DNA of 64,000 nucleotides. It comes from Effrenium voratum (lineage: Eukaryota; Sar; Dinophyceae; Suessiales; Symbiodiniaceae). The notes beneath the pieces were generated by a model. That model was not told where the DNA came from. It made no database searches and saw nothing but the letters and a program-made list of their open reading frames with translations. The stretch spans positions 153,593 through 217,592 of the forward strand of contig CAUJNA010002724.1 in NCBI GenBank assembly GCA_963377175.1, in the 5' to 3' direction. Below are positions 12,348 through 22,474 of the stretch, piece by piece. The position numbers were made by a program, and so were the translations under genes. Position 1 is the first letter of the stretch; every line of letters starts with the position of its first letter.

Positions 12348-12393
12348 GGCTGGAGGGTTCCGCCGGCTGAGCCGCCTCTTTTGCGCTGTACAG
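12348..12393 (+). CDS. ambiguous 46-nt mini-exon
   Basis: On the plus strand a block of 46 nt sits between a strong acceptor (GCTTTTCAG|GGC) and a strong donor (TACAG|GTCGCG), reading AGGFRRLSRLFCAVQ in one frame. The minus strand is also open (RRRDLYSAKEAAQPAEPSS), and most other exons in the window are on minus. The splice signals favour plus and the neighbourhood favours minus. Function unknown. Confidence 0.3.
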
Positions 12394-12459
12394 GTCGCGC
12401 CTTCGGATCAGGCGGGCGTGCAAAACAAGGACCAAGCAATACCACGGCTCCTTGACGGA

Positions 12460-14109
12460 CGTCCGGGAGCAAATCAGAGAAATAGATGGCAACCACCAGG
12501 TAAACCAGGGCCAGGCAAACCAGGGCAATCGATTTTTCTACCAAAACAACCAAAAGGACACCTATGGGGCTTGCGCAACCTCCAGCCATGTGAGAAAGGG
12601 CGCGCCCTTCTGTTGGCTGCTTGAATTGAAGCGAAACCGCCCAAAAAAAACAAGTTGACTGCAAGGGCACCACTGGAAGTCTGGAAGCATCACAATTTCC
12701 TTGTGGTTTTGGAGTACCTTGAAGAGAGACAATCCCATATAAGCAGAATGGGTTCAGCTCGCTGGATTGCACATGGGTCACATATTGGCCGAGGATCACG
12801 TTTTGGTCCTTGGCCGCCCGCGGGCCGTGAAGTAATGTCACAGCCCTGGAGGTTGCAGCGCAGGCTTTGGCAGACTTGGACACATGGGGTTTTAGTTGGA
12901 ATAGGCCTTTGCACAAACTTCTGGGCGTCCCTTTCCATGCTTGCTTCCCAGAAAACGCTTCAAAATCTTGAAGGTTTGGACATTCCATTAGGAGGAGTGA
13001 GGCAATGGCCTACTGGCTACACAAGAAAAAGCAACTTGCTGAGCGGACTTGCCAAAGGAAGTCCAAACTTTTGGTTTGACAAACATAGTACTTACACAGA
13101 TTATGCTGCCGTGATCATAAGGCAACTTTGGTTTGCACTTGCCTTCCCGAATTCTAATCATTTACGCCCGCATACGAAACACACGAAATCAAAATGTTCA
13201 GGGACTCAGTGCAGCGAGCGTGCGTCACCCTCCCAGAACACGGTGCGGATATGTTTGGGGCCCCTTGACTTGCAGAGGTTCTTCGGGTCAGTCCGAAGTT
13301 AACATTCAACAGGTGAGTAAACAACAACCGAGTAAACGGGGCACTGGCATCTGCCACAACCGAGTCACTGTGCAGGCAGCATTTGCGAGAGGCTACCAGT
13401 AGCTGCCGTAGGACCAATACCGCGCGACCTGGCCAGGCAGGCCCCAACTCTAAGTCTGTCCCTGAAACAATGGCTGCAATACTCTGGGCCAAGAACAACA
13501 AGCATCTGCCAGAATCTGGGCTTGTGGCCCCCTGAACTTTTCATGGGCAACATGTGGCCCAGAAGGTCAGGGGACGCTTTGACCAAGAATTTGGGAAACG
13601 TTTTTACAATCCCACCTATCTGAACTGGGACACGCTTTGCACCCTGTGGCACGGAATCTTGGGAACGAGTTGTTGCGCTGCAGGGGCAAACTCTCCGAGA
13701 GGCGTCTCCGGCGAGGGTAAAAGTGTCTCGCAGATACTGAGCGACTGGGCGACAGGGTAAAAAAAACGTCTCCGAAACTCAACAGGTTAAAACAAAGAAG
13801 ATCCCCAAGGCTCTGATTCAAACAGCTGCGGCGACGCTTTGGCCCACACATGTCTGTCGCCCGGACTGTGTGCTGCCCTGAGGCTGGGAGACGATGTTGC
13901 CCAGTTGCCAAGAATCTCAGAAGCTTTTGCGGTAACAGGAGTTCCGGGCGGGAAAGAGCGTCTTACTCTCCACTCTCCACTCCACGCCAGAATTTGGAAC
14001 GCACTTTTGCCCTGCCTTGCCTCCCGAAAGCAGCGCTGCGCTCATTTCACCCTGTCGCCCAGAATCTGGGGACACTTTTACCCGGCAATGTACCTGATTC
14101 GAGAGGGCA
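12460..14109. other. non-coding stretch leading into the minisatellite module
   Basis: No defensible exon. From about 13500 onward, degenerate units of the GGGCGACAGGG..GTAAAA.CGTCTCC family appear (13690-13790, and in inverted sense near 13970-14080), marking the edge of a compositionally distinct region that runs to about 17500. Confidence 0.5.
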
Positions 14110-14815
14110 CGCCATCTAGCAGCATCATGGGGTAGCCCGGTAGCCTTCGTCGTTGCCGTCGTCCTCTGTCTCCGGGCGAGCCTGCGCGAAAACACGACGC
14201 CCTCCCACTTGAAGATCGCGGCTTGAAGGCTCGTCAAGGGAAGCCAAGTGAACGCGGGCAAGTCCGGGTTGGCAGCCAACATGTTCTGCGGCAGCACGTC
14301 ATGACGCGCCACAGAGGAGTCAACGCACATCATGAATCTTTCTCGAGTGGCAGCAGCGTGCTGGCCCTGCAAGCCTCGTTCCATAAGAATCAACTTGGAG
14401 GGCTGGCCGTTCCCTATGATGGAAAGGCTCACGTGCTGAGATCGCGCGCTTCGTCTTGCCGCGGGCTATGAGGGTGTTGAGTGTGGAGGCGTGCGGGTTG
14501 ATCCCGGCTCCCCGTCCCCTTTCGCCGCTGCACCCAATCAGCGACAGAGACTCAAGCCACTCGTAGCACTCGTCAAGGTTGAAGGCTTGCCCGAACCACA
14601 GTCTGCAAGACTCCTTTTCTCGCTTATTGCCGTACTCCATCTGCGGAAAATCGGTGCTGCATCGGAAGAAGAACTCCGACATGGTGACGCTCTGCACACT
14701 CATGGACTTGACCGAGAACGGGATCTTGGTTTCCGCATTGCCGTCATCAGTACGCAAGCTGGCAGCATGAGCTTCAGCTAGTTTCAGCACACAAGCATCA
14801 GCTTCTTCCTCGGTA
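14110..14815 (-). pseudogene. intron-less minus-strand ORF broken by one frameshift, unknown family
   Basis: Two long open segments in different frames follow each other. The first (about 14815-14450) reads EEEADACVLKLAEAHAASL, then MSEFFFRCSTDFPQMEYGN, then WFGQAFNLDECYEWLESLSL. The second (about 14465-14110) reads SLSIIGNGQPSKLILMERG, then ATRERFMMCVDSSVARHDVL, then FTWLPLTSLQAAIFKWEGVV. They overlap at 14440-14470, so one indel would join them into about 230 residues. Unlike the other genes here it has no mini-exon structure, and it is flanked on both sides by minisatellite. That suggests a retro-copied gene or part of a mobile element. I do not recognise the family, and no start or stop is assigned. 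Confidence 0.45.
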
Positions 14816-14885
14816 ACGCGGGGCCAAAAAGAACGCAGACTCAATAACAACACGCGCGCACAGGCACAGACAACAAGAATTTGGC

Positions 14886-15120
14886 GCATAAACCCCAGAT
14901 TCTGGGCGACGGCAAATTCTGGGCGACGCAAATTCTCGGCGACAGGGCAGGGAAAAACCGTCTCCCAGATTCTGGGCGACGGCAAATTCTGGGCGACAGG
15001 GCAGGGTAAAAGTGACTCCCAAATTCTGTAAAAGCTTCTCCAGATTCTGGGCGACGGCAAGTTCTGGGCGACAGTGGGCGACAGGGGTAAAAGCGTCTCC
15101 CACATTCCAAGAGAGGGTAA
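14886..15120 (+). repeat. 54-bp minisatellite family, array 1 (degenerate)
   Basis: Repeats of CAGATTCTGGGCGACGGCAA and ATTCTGGGCGACAGGGCAGG followed by GTAAAAGYGWCTCCC. Same unit as 17127-17410. On minus it encodes VAQNL..F.LPCRPEF-type repeats, an effect of unit length rather than evidence for a protein. Confidence 0.9.
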
Positions 15121-17126
15121 AAGACACTGAGCTACATAGTTTAGAGCCCGAGACGCTAATGTATCGCTTTTGCGTTTGCGCCGGTCGAGAAAAGCAAGCT
15201 CTTGGGATCCTGCAGGTTGCGCCAAAAGGTTGTTTTTTTCGGCGCCGGGGCGAAGAATCGGCCACCCGGGTTCCAAAGAATAGCGGCCGAGGCGCGGCAC
15301 AATGACAATTTAAGCCGCAACCGGCTGCGCCGACGCAAGGTTACGTCATGCAATTTCCAAGGCCAAACACTTGTCAAGCTGGATCTATCCTTGTAGGGAA
15401 CCCAGTGTCGTATAGGGCGCGCCGAGTTCAGTTGCATGAGTGGCGAGCGCAAGCGAGAAACGCAAGTATACCTTTAAACTGCAACCTTGACCCAGATACT
15501 TGGAGCCAACAAAACGAGACAGAGGGGGGAAGAGGTCGAGGGAGGTTAGCTCGCACACCTGCCCTGATAGCGTGTCCCTGCGAAAAAGCAAGTCTTTCGG
15601 TCAATCCTGAGAAAGAGCGGCGCACAGACATTCTAAAGATTTTTATCGCCTCATGAGCCTCATTTGCCTTTAGCTTGTAATTAAGGGCCTGCAAGTGACT
15701 GCAAGTGGCGCAACCTTAAGTGGGCACTTCGGCACCATCAGCCCTTTCGATGCTTTTTGTATTTTTCCCAGCCATTGACCTCAATGCGTTTCCTCTTTCC
15801 CCACCATCGTCAAGGGACTCGTAGAGGCTTTGATTAGTAACGCTAAAGCCTAAAGCCATCACATCGTTTTCTTGGATAGCGCTCAGGCCGCTGGCGCTTT
15901 TTCTAATAGCACCTTCCACTCTCACTCTGCGAAAAGGCGCAGCTGAATATAAGGGATTGCTCTAGAAATTTGTTTCACGGCCATGTGAGGTTTTCAAGGT
16001 TCGCACGCCGGACAAGTTTAATTCACGAAATTTCAACTCCAAACCCCTGACGGATGCGTGGACAGGTCTTAATTGCGTTGAAGCATTTGCGCGAATTTGG
16101 GTCGAACAAATGCAAGAGTGGAAGGCTTTAAATGGTTAACTTGGACACGCGTACAAATGTCTTTGAGGGGTTTGTGCGCCGGTTCCAGCACATGGCCGCG
16201 AAATGGCCGTGAAACCATGGGCACGAGCTAGAAATGGCCGCGAAATTCCGTGAATCAGCCGCGAAACCCCCACAGCTGGCCGCAAATGTTTCTTAACAAT
16301 CATAATTGCAAATTCCAAGGTTCACGAAAGCTCACGCAAGTTCACGCCAAAATGCAGTAGTTTAGAGTCTTTTTCACGCAAGCTCACGGAAGTTCACGCC
16401 CCCCCCCCCCCCGGCCCCTCCCCCCCAAAAAAAGGAAGCCGAAAACCAGAATCGGGGGCCGCCTGTCCTGAAATTCATATGTTCACGCCCAAAAGGCCAA
16501 CCACAATCCCAGAGATGGCCCCCTGAAACCTGAGAGCTTGAAGCACAAGAGCCACGTGATCTTGCCGCCAGCAGTTTGCGAAGCGCGCCTGGGGCGATCG
16601 CTGCAAGCCACTGATGACTAAGTCTGGGGGGGGTGCTTGCGGGCAGGAACGACAGCGCCGAGCCCCTCACAATGGTTCGCGCGTGTCGAGGACATGCGCG
16701 CAGGCTTGCAGGTCTGGGTTGACTGCCGGTTGACACACTGCGTGGAGTTCTGTCAGGATTTCCTTTGGCTGTGAAATCACGAAATGGCTGCGGAACCGGG
16801 ATTTCGTGAAATGCGGCCGTGAAATTCCCCAAGTGGACGTGGAATTGCGGAAGCGCGAAACTCGCGAGGCACCCAAATGCCTTGAAAATGGCCCTGTGAC
16901 AAGGATTGAGGTCTTCTTGGGCAAGCCCGGCGCAGCAAAACACAATTCGAACACTTAGGGTGTCCCCTTCTCGTTTTCGGCCCTGTGAGTTCCCCGCTAC
17001 GCTCGCTGCGCAAGCGAGCGCGCCCAGTTATGTGTTCCCAAACCCGTGGCAGACATAGGGGAACTCCCTCTCTCTTGGCAGATCGCACATGCTAACGGTG
17101 AACTCACATTGACTGTTTGCGCAGCC
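15121..17126. other. non-coding stretch with short tandem motifs
   Basis: No exon supported. It carries scattered GGCCGYGAAATTCC-type words (16184-16300, 16780-16870), AAGTTCACG-type words (16318-16400, 16485), a poly-C run at about 16399-16413 and a G-rich run near 16625. The DNA resembles decayed minisatellite. Confidence 0.5.
16184..16300 (+). repeat. short interspersed tandem word GAAATGGCCGCGAAA
   Basis: GCGAAATGGCCGTGAAACC, GAAATGGCCGCGAAATTCC and CAGCCGCGAAACC follow one another, with the same words again at 16780-16870. Confidence 0.65.
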
Positions 17127-17410
17127 ATACACTCTGCAAATTCTGGGCGACAGGGCAGGGTAAAAGCGTCTCCCAGATTCTGGGCGACGGTAAATTTTGG
17201 GCGACAGGGCAGGGTAAAAGCGTCTCCCAGATTCTGGGCGACGGTAAATTTTGGGCGACAGGGCAGGGTAAAAGCGTCTCCCAGATTCTGGGCGACGGTA
17301 AATTCTGGGCGACAGGGCAGGGTAAAAGCGTCTCCCAGATTCTGGGTCACAGAAAATTTTAGGCGGCAGGGCAAAGCGTTTTCCAGATTCTTGGTGACAG
17401 GGTGAGAAAG
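17127..17410 (+). repeat. 54-bp minisatellite family, array 2 (well conserved)
   Basis: More than four near-perfect units of CAGATTCTGGGCGACGGTAA, ATTTTGGGCGACAGGGCAGG, GTAAAAGCGTCTCC. Because 54 is divisible by 3, the minus strand reads an 18-residue repeat (VAQNLGDAFTLPCRPKFT), which accounts for the long apparent ORF here. Confidence 0.95.
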
Positions 17411-17419
17411 AAGACTAGG

Positions 17420-19171
17420 CCACTGGGTAAAAACGCGCGGCCTTTCAGCCTGGGTGGCCGTCCGGACCAAGGGCATTTGAATGAGAAAGAGAAAGATTTG
17501 AGTTGTCCATGAAAGCCTGAACATAAAGTCCTTCGGAAGCTCAGGGCAACCAATGAGCTTATCCCGTCAACTCTCCCTCCCCTTGAAGGGAATTGTAGCA
17601 AGGCTTTCCCCCCAGAAGGCTCACCTCTTAGGTGAATGATTTGGGTCCCGACTCAAAACGGGGCGTTCAGAACTGCATTCCCAAGTGCAGATCTGTGCGA
17701 AATCATTGGGGAGCAAAGGGAAAGAGGGGAGAGCTGCATGCGAACTGACTGAATGGGTGGCTCGAATGAAACCCATGTCCCAACTTACTTCTGCCACCTC
17801 TTGCTGAACAGTCTTGGCATATCCCCGAGGGAAAGCAACTACCCTGTTAGAGTGCGGGTTAAGCCATGGAGGTCCCCCAATTCAATTCTCATGAACTTGC
17901 AAGGGTCACCCTCTGCCAATTTCACTCTAAAAAACATCTCACCAAAAGGGAACCCACTTGAAGTTGCGCCCAAAGGCGATGTTTAAAGCAACCTATAGGA
18001 GCTCTCGTTGGGGGGATGTCCGGGTGTTGGAAAGGGTGTGTGTGTGTGTGTGCCCCAAAAAACGTCGGCAGACCGGCCTTTGGTGGAAGCGGGAGCAAAA
18101 TCATGGGCATCCTCGGATTCCGAACGTCTGACGCACTTGCCCAAATCACCTGTTGGAACCTTGGCTCTTTTCATGGATCTCATCGAAGAACCAAAATGTT
18201 GAAAGGTCGATTCGCTTTGGGCAAGCGAGAAATCAGAAACTCACAGCGGATTTTTGTGACAAGCTGAAACTTGTTGCAATTTTCAGTAACATGGCGGCGC
18301 AAGAAGTGAAACAAGTCTCAAGAACCCGCAAGTGGGACAATGGAAGCAAGATCCGCAGCCCAACCCCAGGAGTCAGACAGGCCGGTTGCCGGGAAGGAAT
18401 TCGACCTGAGCCCTGCAAGGAATGTCTAGAAAACATGGTTGACACCTGCAACCCGCAGTAGTTTTGTGCAAAGAAAGAAGCAGAACCTGCAACAAGCATT
18501 GAATGCCCAAGCAAAGGACCTATATACATATTCCTTCCCAAATCGGTGAGCTCCCCCTAAACAACAGCTTGCCAAAGCCTCAGCAAGCCATCTCACAGGA
18601 ATTGGTGACCAAAAGACCTGGCATGAACCTACAATTGGCCAAGTATAGTTCTTGGCTCCCCTGAGTTCTAGCTTGACAGGGAATCATAATTTACCAGAGC
18701 AACAGGTCCGTACTTACTAGAAGTAATCCTGCGTGACGCGCATCCCCTCAAGATTGCAAGTACAAGAACCAGAGACTATGGTGACTTACAAAGTGTTCCC
18801 AAATCTCTGTTGGCATGATTAAGGGACCAACCGTGCCTACCTACAAAAAGCACAAGGTCAACAACGTTGATCCCTGACAAATTGGCCTGGCACAGAAGCA
18901 AGGGGCGGCTCCCGAGGCAAAGATCTCTAAAATTTGACAGTTCGCCACTGATCAGCTAGTGGCTTCCTTCCTCATTCATGGCCGCGAATCACAAAGCGCA
19001 AAACTTGGGGACCCCAATGCTGCAATGCTGGTTCCATTTGGCAGTCCCATTACGCTGCACATAACTATGCGACCCAAACCACCATCATGCTTAAAGGAAG
19101 CTACTGTTGGGGGGGCGGGGGACCTCCCCAAAAGGGGTTTCATGTTAAACCAATACATCCTGGGCTCCCAC
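17420..19171. other. non-coding stretch with one ambiguous open patch
   Basis: Contains a (GT)n tract at 18037-18052. At 18292-18461 the plus strand reads MAAQEVKQVSRTRKWDNGSK and continues to PEPCKECLENMVDTCNPQ and TAG. The minus strand is open over the same bases. A short gene or terminal exon is possible but unproven. Confidence 0.35.
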
Positions 19172-19290
19172 TACCGGCCAGCTCCCATTTGGTTAAGACC
19201 CCTGGGAAAAATCTTTCCGCTAGTCATAAATTCCTTTTGAAACCAACAAGTGAAAAACAAAACATATTTTCATTTCAGCAGATGGAAGCT
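19172..19290 (+). repeat. MITE family A, copy 5, abutting an exon
   Basis: CTCCCATTTGGTTAAGACCC at the left and CAGCAGATGGAAGCTAG at the right, around the TAGTCATAAATTCC core. It lies directly next to the minus-strand exon ending near 19298, so the next intron begins in or at the element. Confidence 0.8.
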
Positions 19291-19297
19291 AGACTTC

Positions 19298-19438
19298 CAA
19301 GGCGCAGATTGTTCGCCACTTGGTTCTCCTTCTCTGCCTGTGCCTTCTCCTTGTCGCGCGCCGGAGCCGGGCTCTGCGGGCTGTGCACGACCTGCCGGAC
19401 ATAGCCGAAGGCACTGGGGAAGACCGAGTCCTCCAAGC
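19298..19438 (-). CDS. exon of a minus-strand gene, probably the zinc-finger gene
   Basis: A good acceptor (CGTTTCAG|GC) starts an open frame reading LEDSVFPSAFGYVRQVVHSP and then a charged, Q/E/K-rich stretch (ARDKEKAQAEKENQVANN), perhaps a short coiled coil. It ends within about 10 bp of MITE A copy 5. It lies downstream, on the same strand, of the Cys-rich exons at 21522-21587 and 24312-24413, and may be their 3' neighbour. It needs one base from the preceding exon. I do not recognise the domain. The opposite strand is less protein-like. Confidence 0.5.
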
Positions 19439-20892
19439 CTGAAACGAAGGGTGGCCTTTTGGAAAACATCGATGGGTTTCCCTGGTAAATGGGGCATAAA
19501 CCCCATCTAAACCAGTGAAACCCATCTATTTTTAACCAAACTAACCTAAAAAGGACACCTACGAGCGTGAAATGAAGGGCCTGGAGCCATGTATCAAGTC
19601 CCGCCCCCTCTTGGCAAGTTGTCTCGGGGGGTGGCTTTTTTCAGGGCGCCCCTTTTTTGTGGCATAAACTGGAAACCAAAGGGAGAACAACTTTTTGGTT
19701 GTTGGGAGAAAAAAAGGGCAAACACCCTTCTGGCCATTTGGCTTGTCATTTCCAGGGGCATCATGGCTGAGCTCAAGAGTGCCTCTCTGGAGATCTCGGC
19801 ATACCGCAAACTGCGGTAAAAGGCCTCGGTCCTAACCCCAAAACTCTAAGGGGTACCTTCCATGTCCATTCTTTCCAGGGATACGAAGAAAACGGATCCG
19901 GTTCTTGAAAGGAACGATGGTTGCAAAGAATGGAAAAGGAATAACCCCTAGAACAAACTGAACAAAACAGCACCAAAGGATCTGAACCGCAACCCCCTCA
20001 ACCCGAGAACAATACCATGGCCCCAAAAAACATCGAGCCCCAAACCAACACTTTGCCCTAAACCGTCACACCTTGAAAAAAAAAAAAAAAAACTAAAAAA
20101 CAACACGAAACCACACAAAATACAAAAGCTCCTAAACCCCAATCCCATCCAAAACCCTCAACATTCACAAGTTTGTTTCAGGAACGAAATAAAACAAACT
20201 CTTGTAAGGGAGCGGCCAAAACAAAGATCTGTCAACATATTTCAGTGTGAAAAGATCAGGTGAAGGGGTAGACAAATAGCCGCGCTGTCGGGGCCAGCTT
20301 TTTCGTGCGCATCTACGCACCTGAACAAAAGACGTGCCCCTTGAAATTCGAGGCCGTCGACGGGGGGGGAGCGAATTCTAGCTTCTGGGTTCACATCCCT
20401 CTTCGGGCTAACAGCTGCGCAGCAAGGACTCGGGCCAGGTAACAGGACCTAAGAACTAAAAGTCATCACTTTTTGGAGCCAAACGGCTAAATCTAGGCTG
20501 GAATTAGGGCCCCAGCAAAAAAATAGTTTTTTTGCCTGGTTAGTGGAAAACAAAAGGAACCCCAAAAAAGCAACAATGCCAAAGGGGAGCTAATTCTGGA
20601 AAAGAAATATGGTTGCCAAAACTGGAAAACCAGAAGGTGATTTCAGGTTGGCTTTGGGCATGAGCTAAACTCGTTCTATGAAGGGAGCGTTCCCCCTCAA
20701 AAGTGGCCTGGATCCAACCACGAAAAGCTCAAATTCAACCAGGGTTTATCAATCCAAGGTTAACATGGGACCCGAGGTTAACATATGTGGGACTCCCTAA
20801 AGCTAACGGATTTTCTTGGCCAAGTATAGAATTCCCCTTTGAGGAGCCCCATCCCCCTAGCTATCCAGAGTCAACATTTCATCAGGTCACCT

Positions 20893-20990
20893 TGTTTGGT
20901 GGTTCGGATTGGTGGATGTGATTCGACCCCCTGGTTCTTCTAGAAGGTAAATGTAACCGCCGAACCACCGGGCTCCAAACCACTAAGCAG
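20893..20990 (-). repeat. MITE-like family L, copy 4 (inverted)
   Basis: On minus: TTAGTGGTTTGGAGCCCGGT .. CATTTACCTTCTAGAAGAAC .. AGGGGGTCGAATC .. CGAACCACCAAACAAGG. Closest to copy 1 (both carry GAGCCCGGTGGT-like left ends). Confidence 0.75.
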
Positions 20991-21071
20991 TGGGAAGTTG
21001 CTCTTTATGGAGTGCCAAGAAAGGTCGCACCAAAGAAAAAACAACAGGAAGCCGCACATTGTTTTCGGCAT

Positions 21072-21365
21072 CCGCCCCCCCCCCATTGGGACACACACAC
21101 ACACGCACACGCACAAATTGCATGGCAGGGTCGATGCTCTCATTTTTTACGGCTTGGATTCAGAAGTGCCTCTGGAATTGGAAAGCATTGTAACTGGGAA
21201 ATGGCGGAAGTTTTTACCGTAAACTCCTTGTTACTTTTCAAGACCTGAAATGACCTTTTGGCTTCCCTGATTTTGGCAAAATTGTGCAAAGGTTCCAGAA
21301 GATGATCACCTTTCATGTCCAGGTCCAAGCTGGGCAACTGAGTCTTTGGTCGGTTGACCCACTAC
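21072..21365 (-). repeat. dispersed repeat family K, copy 2 (inverted)
   Basis: Reverse-complement match to 7020-7345 over about 300 bp, including the terminal (GT)n tract followed by CCCAATGGGGGG. Fragments of the same family are likely at 20600-20660 and 33440-33535. Confidence 0.85.
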
Positions 21366-21521
21366 TGGATTCCAGGAAAAGTAACCCGGGCCGCTGGCAA
21401 ATTGTGAAGTTCTGATTTGGGCAACCAAATCCCCAGAGGGTTTATTCCACCCGAGTGCCATCCGAGCTGTGCCCAAGCTGGGCGCCAGATGCGCCACGGG
21501 CGAAAAGAACCGCGCCTTAGC

Positions 21522-21587
21522 CTTGCACCCGGCGCAGAGGTCGTAGTCGCAAGCACCGCAACCCCAGAAATGCTCCCCAGATTTGGC
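21522..21587 (-). CDS. zinc-finger exon, second half of a C1/DC1-like or ZZ-like domain
   Basis: A 66-nt block in phase 0, bounded by GTGAG|GCC and CAAG|GCT, reads SGEHFWGCGACDYDLCAGC. The C-x2-C-x4-C-x2-C pattern with FWGC and CDYDLC is typical of the second half of DC1/C1-like or ZZ-type zinc-binding domains, which bind proteins or lipids. The first half (HPL..TPH..YACDGC) is the exon at 24312-24413. With a GC donor there (CAG|GCG) and this acceptor the phases match (0/0), and both junctions share AGGC. The intron is about 2.7 kb. The exact family (C1_2, ZZ or a dinoflagellate variant) is inference. Confidence 0.6.
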
Positions 21588-21646
21588 CTCACGTGGATTG
21601 GAGCTAGGAGGCCTTAGGTAGGAAAGCTTGGTGTAGGCATATCCTA

Positions 21647-21760
21647 GGTCCTCCAGTAGAGAGAGTAGAATAAGTTGGTACCCGATTTTTTCTGTGGTCT
21701 ATTTTAGTAGGGGAACCCTCCCCCTAAAAAAAGGGTAAAAGGGCACTACTGGGGGACCTC
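21647..21760 (-). repeat. MITE family M, copy 1
   Basis: Inverted ends GGTCCTCCAGTAG and CTACTGGGGGACC, 114 bp. Interior (TTTAGTAGGGGAACCCTCCC) is shared with 27304-27427 and 36551-36676. On minus it begins GAG|GTCCCCCAG and ends GGACCTAG|G, the same splice-like edges as copy 2, but its flanks are not clearly coding. Confidence 0.9.
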
Positions 21761-21774
21761 GTATCCATGCAAAC

Positions 21775-22140
21775 AAAACCGTAGGAGTTTTTAGAAAATA
21801 TGTCCGGAAGATATAGGCAACGCAGGTGGATATAGACCTTATGACCACTTCCATGGGAAAACCATGAAATCCGGAAGATAGGAGGAAATGCAGGTGGATA
21901 TAGTCCGTATAGCCAGTTCCATGGCAAAATGCAAAATCTGTAAGATACAGGAACAACAGGTGGATATAGGCCTTGTAACCAGTTCAAAGGAAAACATAAA
22001 ACCCATGACAGATTGGACAAAACCGTAAGACTTAGGAAAAACACGTGGATTTTGGCCTTACACCCATTTCCATGAAACAAAAACAACAACATGACAACCG
22101 TAAGATATAAATACAGGGACAATCATGCTGACATAGGCCT
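21775..22140 (-). repeat. degenerate tandem repeat, unit about 75-80 bp
   Basis: Four to five diverged units containing AGATA, CAGGTGGATATAGGCCTTAT and CCAGTTCCATGG. The minus strand stays open through it with recurring NWL.GLYPP, as expected of a unit near 78 bp. It is probably a decayed minisatellite, not a protein. Confidence 0.75.
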
Positions 22141-22231
22141 TACCCAAGCCCGCCGGCGGCCACAAGATTTGCAAATCTTTTGAGCAGTTGATTTAAAAGG
22201 GACACACCCTTCCAGAAAAACGTGGCTGTCG

Positions 22232-22330
22232 GTAGAAGGGAGCAACAATTTAAATGTTAGCAGTTCAGTGGGGATTTTCCACTAAATCACAATAAGCAAA
22301 AATGCAAAATGTTCTCAACAACAACCATGA
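22232..22330 (+). repeat. dispersed repeat family C, copy 3
   Basis: GGGAGCAACAATTTAAATG, TTAGCAGTTCAGTGGG, CACAATAAGCAAAAATGC and AAAATGTTCTCAACAAC match copies 1 and 2 in order. Confidence 0.75.
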
Positions 22331-22364
22331 AAAGATGAACAAGTGAAGCGATTTACTGGCTCAC

Positions 22365-22474
22365 GTCCGATCAAGCGGACTGGCAAACCAAAGACACCAA
22401 ACTTTTGGCTTGCCACTAAAATAGTCTTGCGGAGAAGTTTGAAGTCCATGAACTCAGGGAGTGAGTTGGAGGTC
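22365..22474 (+). repeat. MITE family E, copy 2
   Basis: Right end CATGAACTCAGGGAGTGAG is intact; the left end is degenerate (GGCTCACGTCCGATC). Interior CTTGCCACTAAAATAGTCTT is conserved. Confidence 0.8.

Larger units (their letters stand above)
19440..21521. other. long intron or intergenic DNA
   Basis: Nothing codable is convincing. Contains a poly-A run (20077-20093), a poly-G run (20362-20370), family L copy 4 and family K copy 2. Confidence 0.5.

Noticed and set aside
16997..17524. 175-residue ORF with VAQNLGDAFTLPCRPKFT repeats
   Set aside because: Explained by the 54-bp minisatellite; the same array is degenerate at 14.9 kb with frames broken.
21724..22122. 132-residue minus ORF with NWL.GLYPP repeats
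   Set aside because: Diverged tandem DNA repeat; composition like the surrounding intron and no acceptor.
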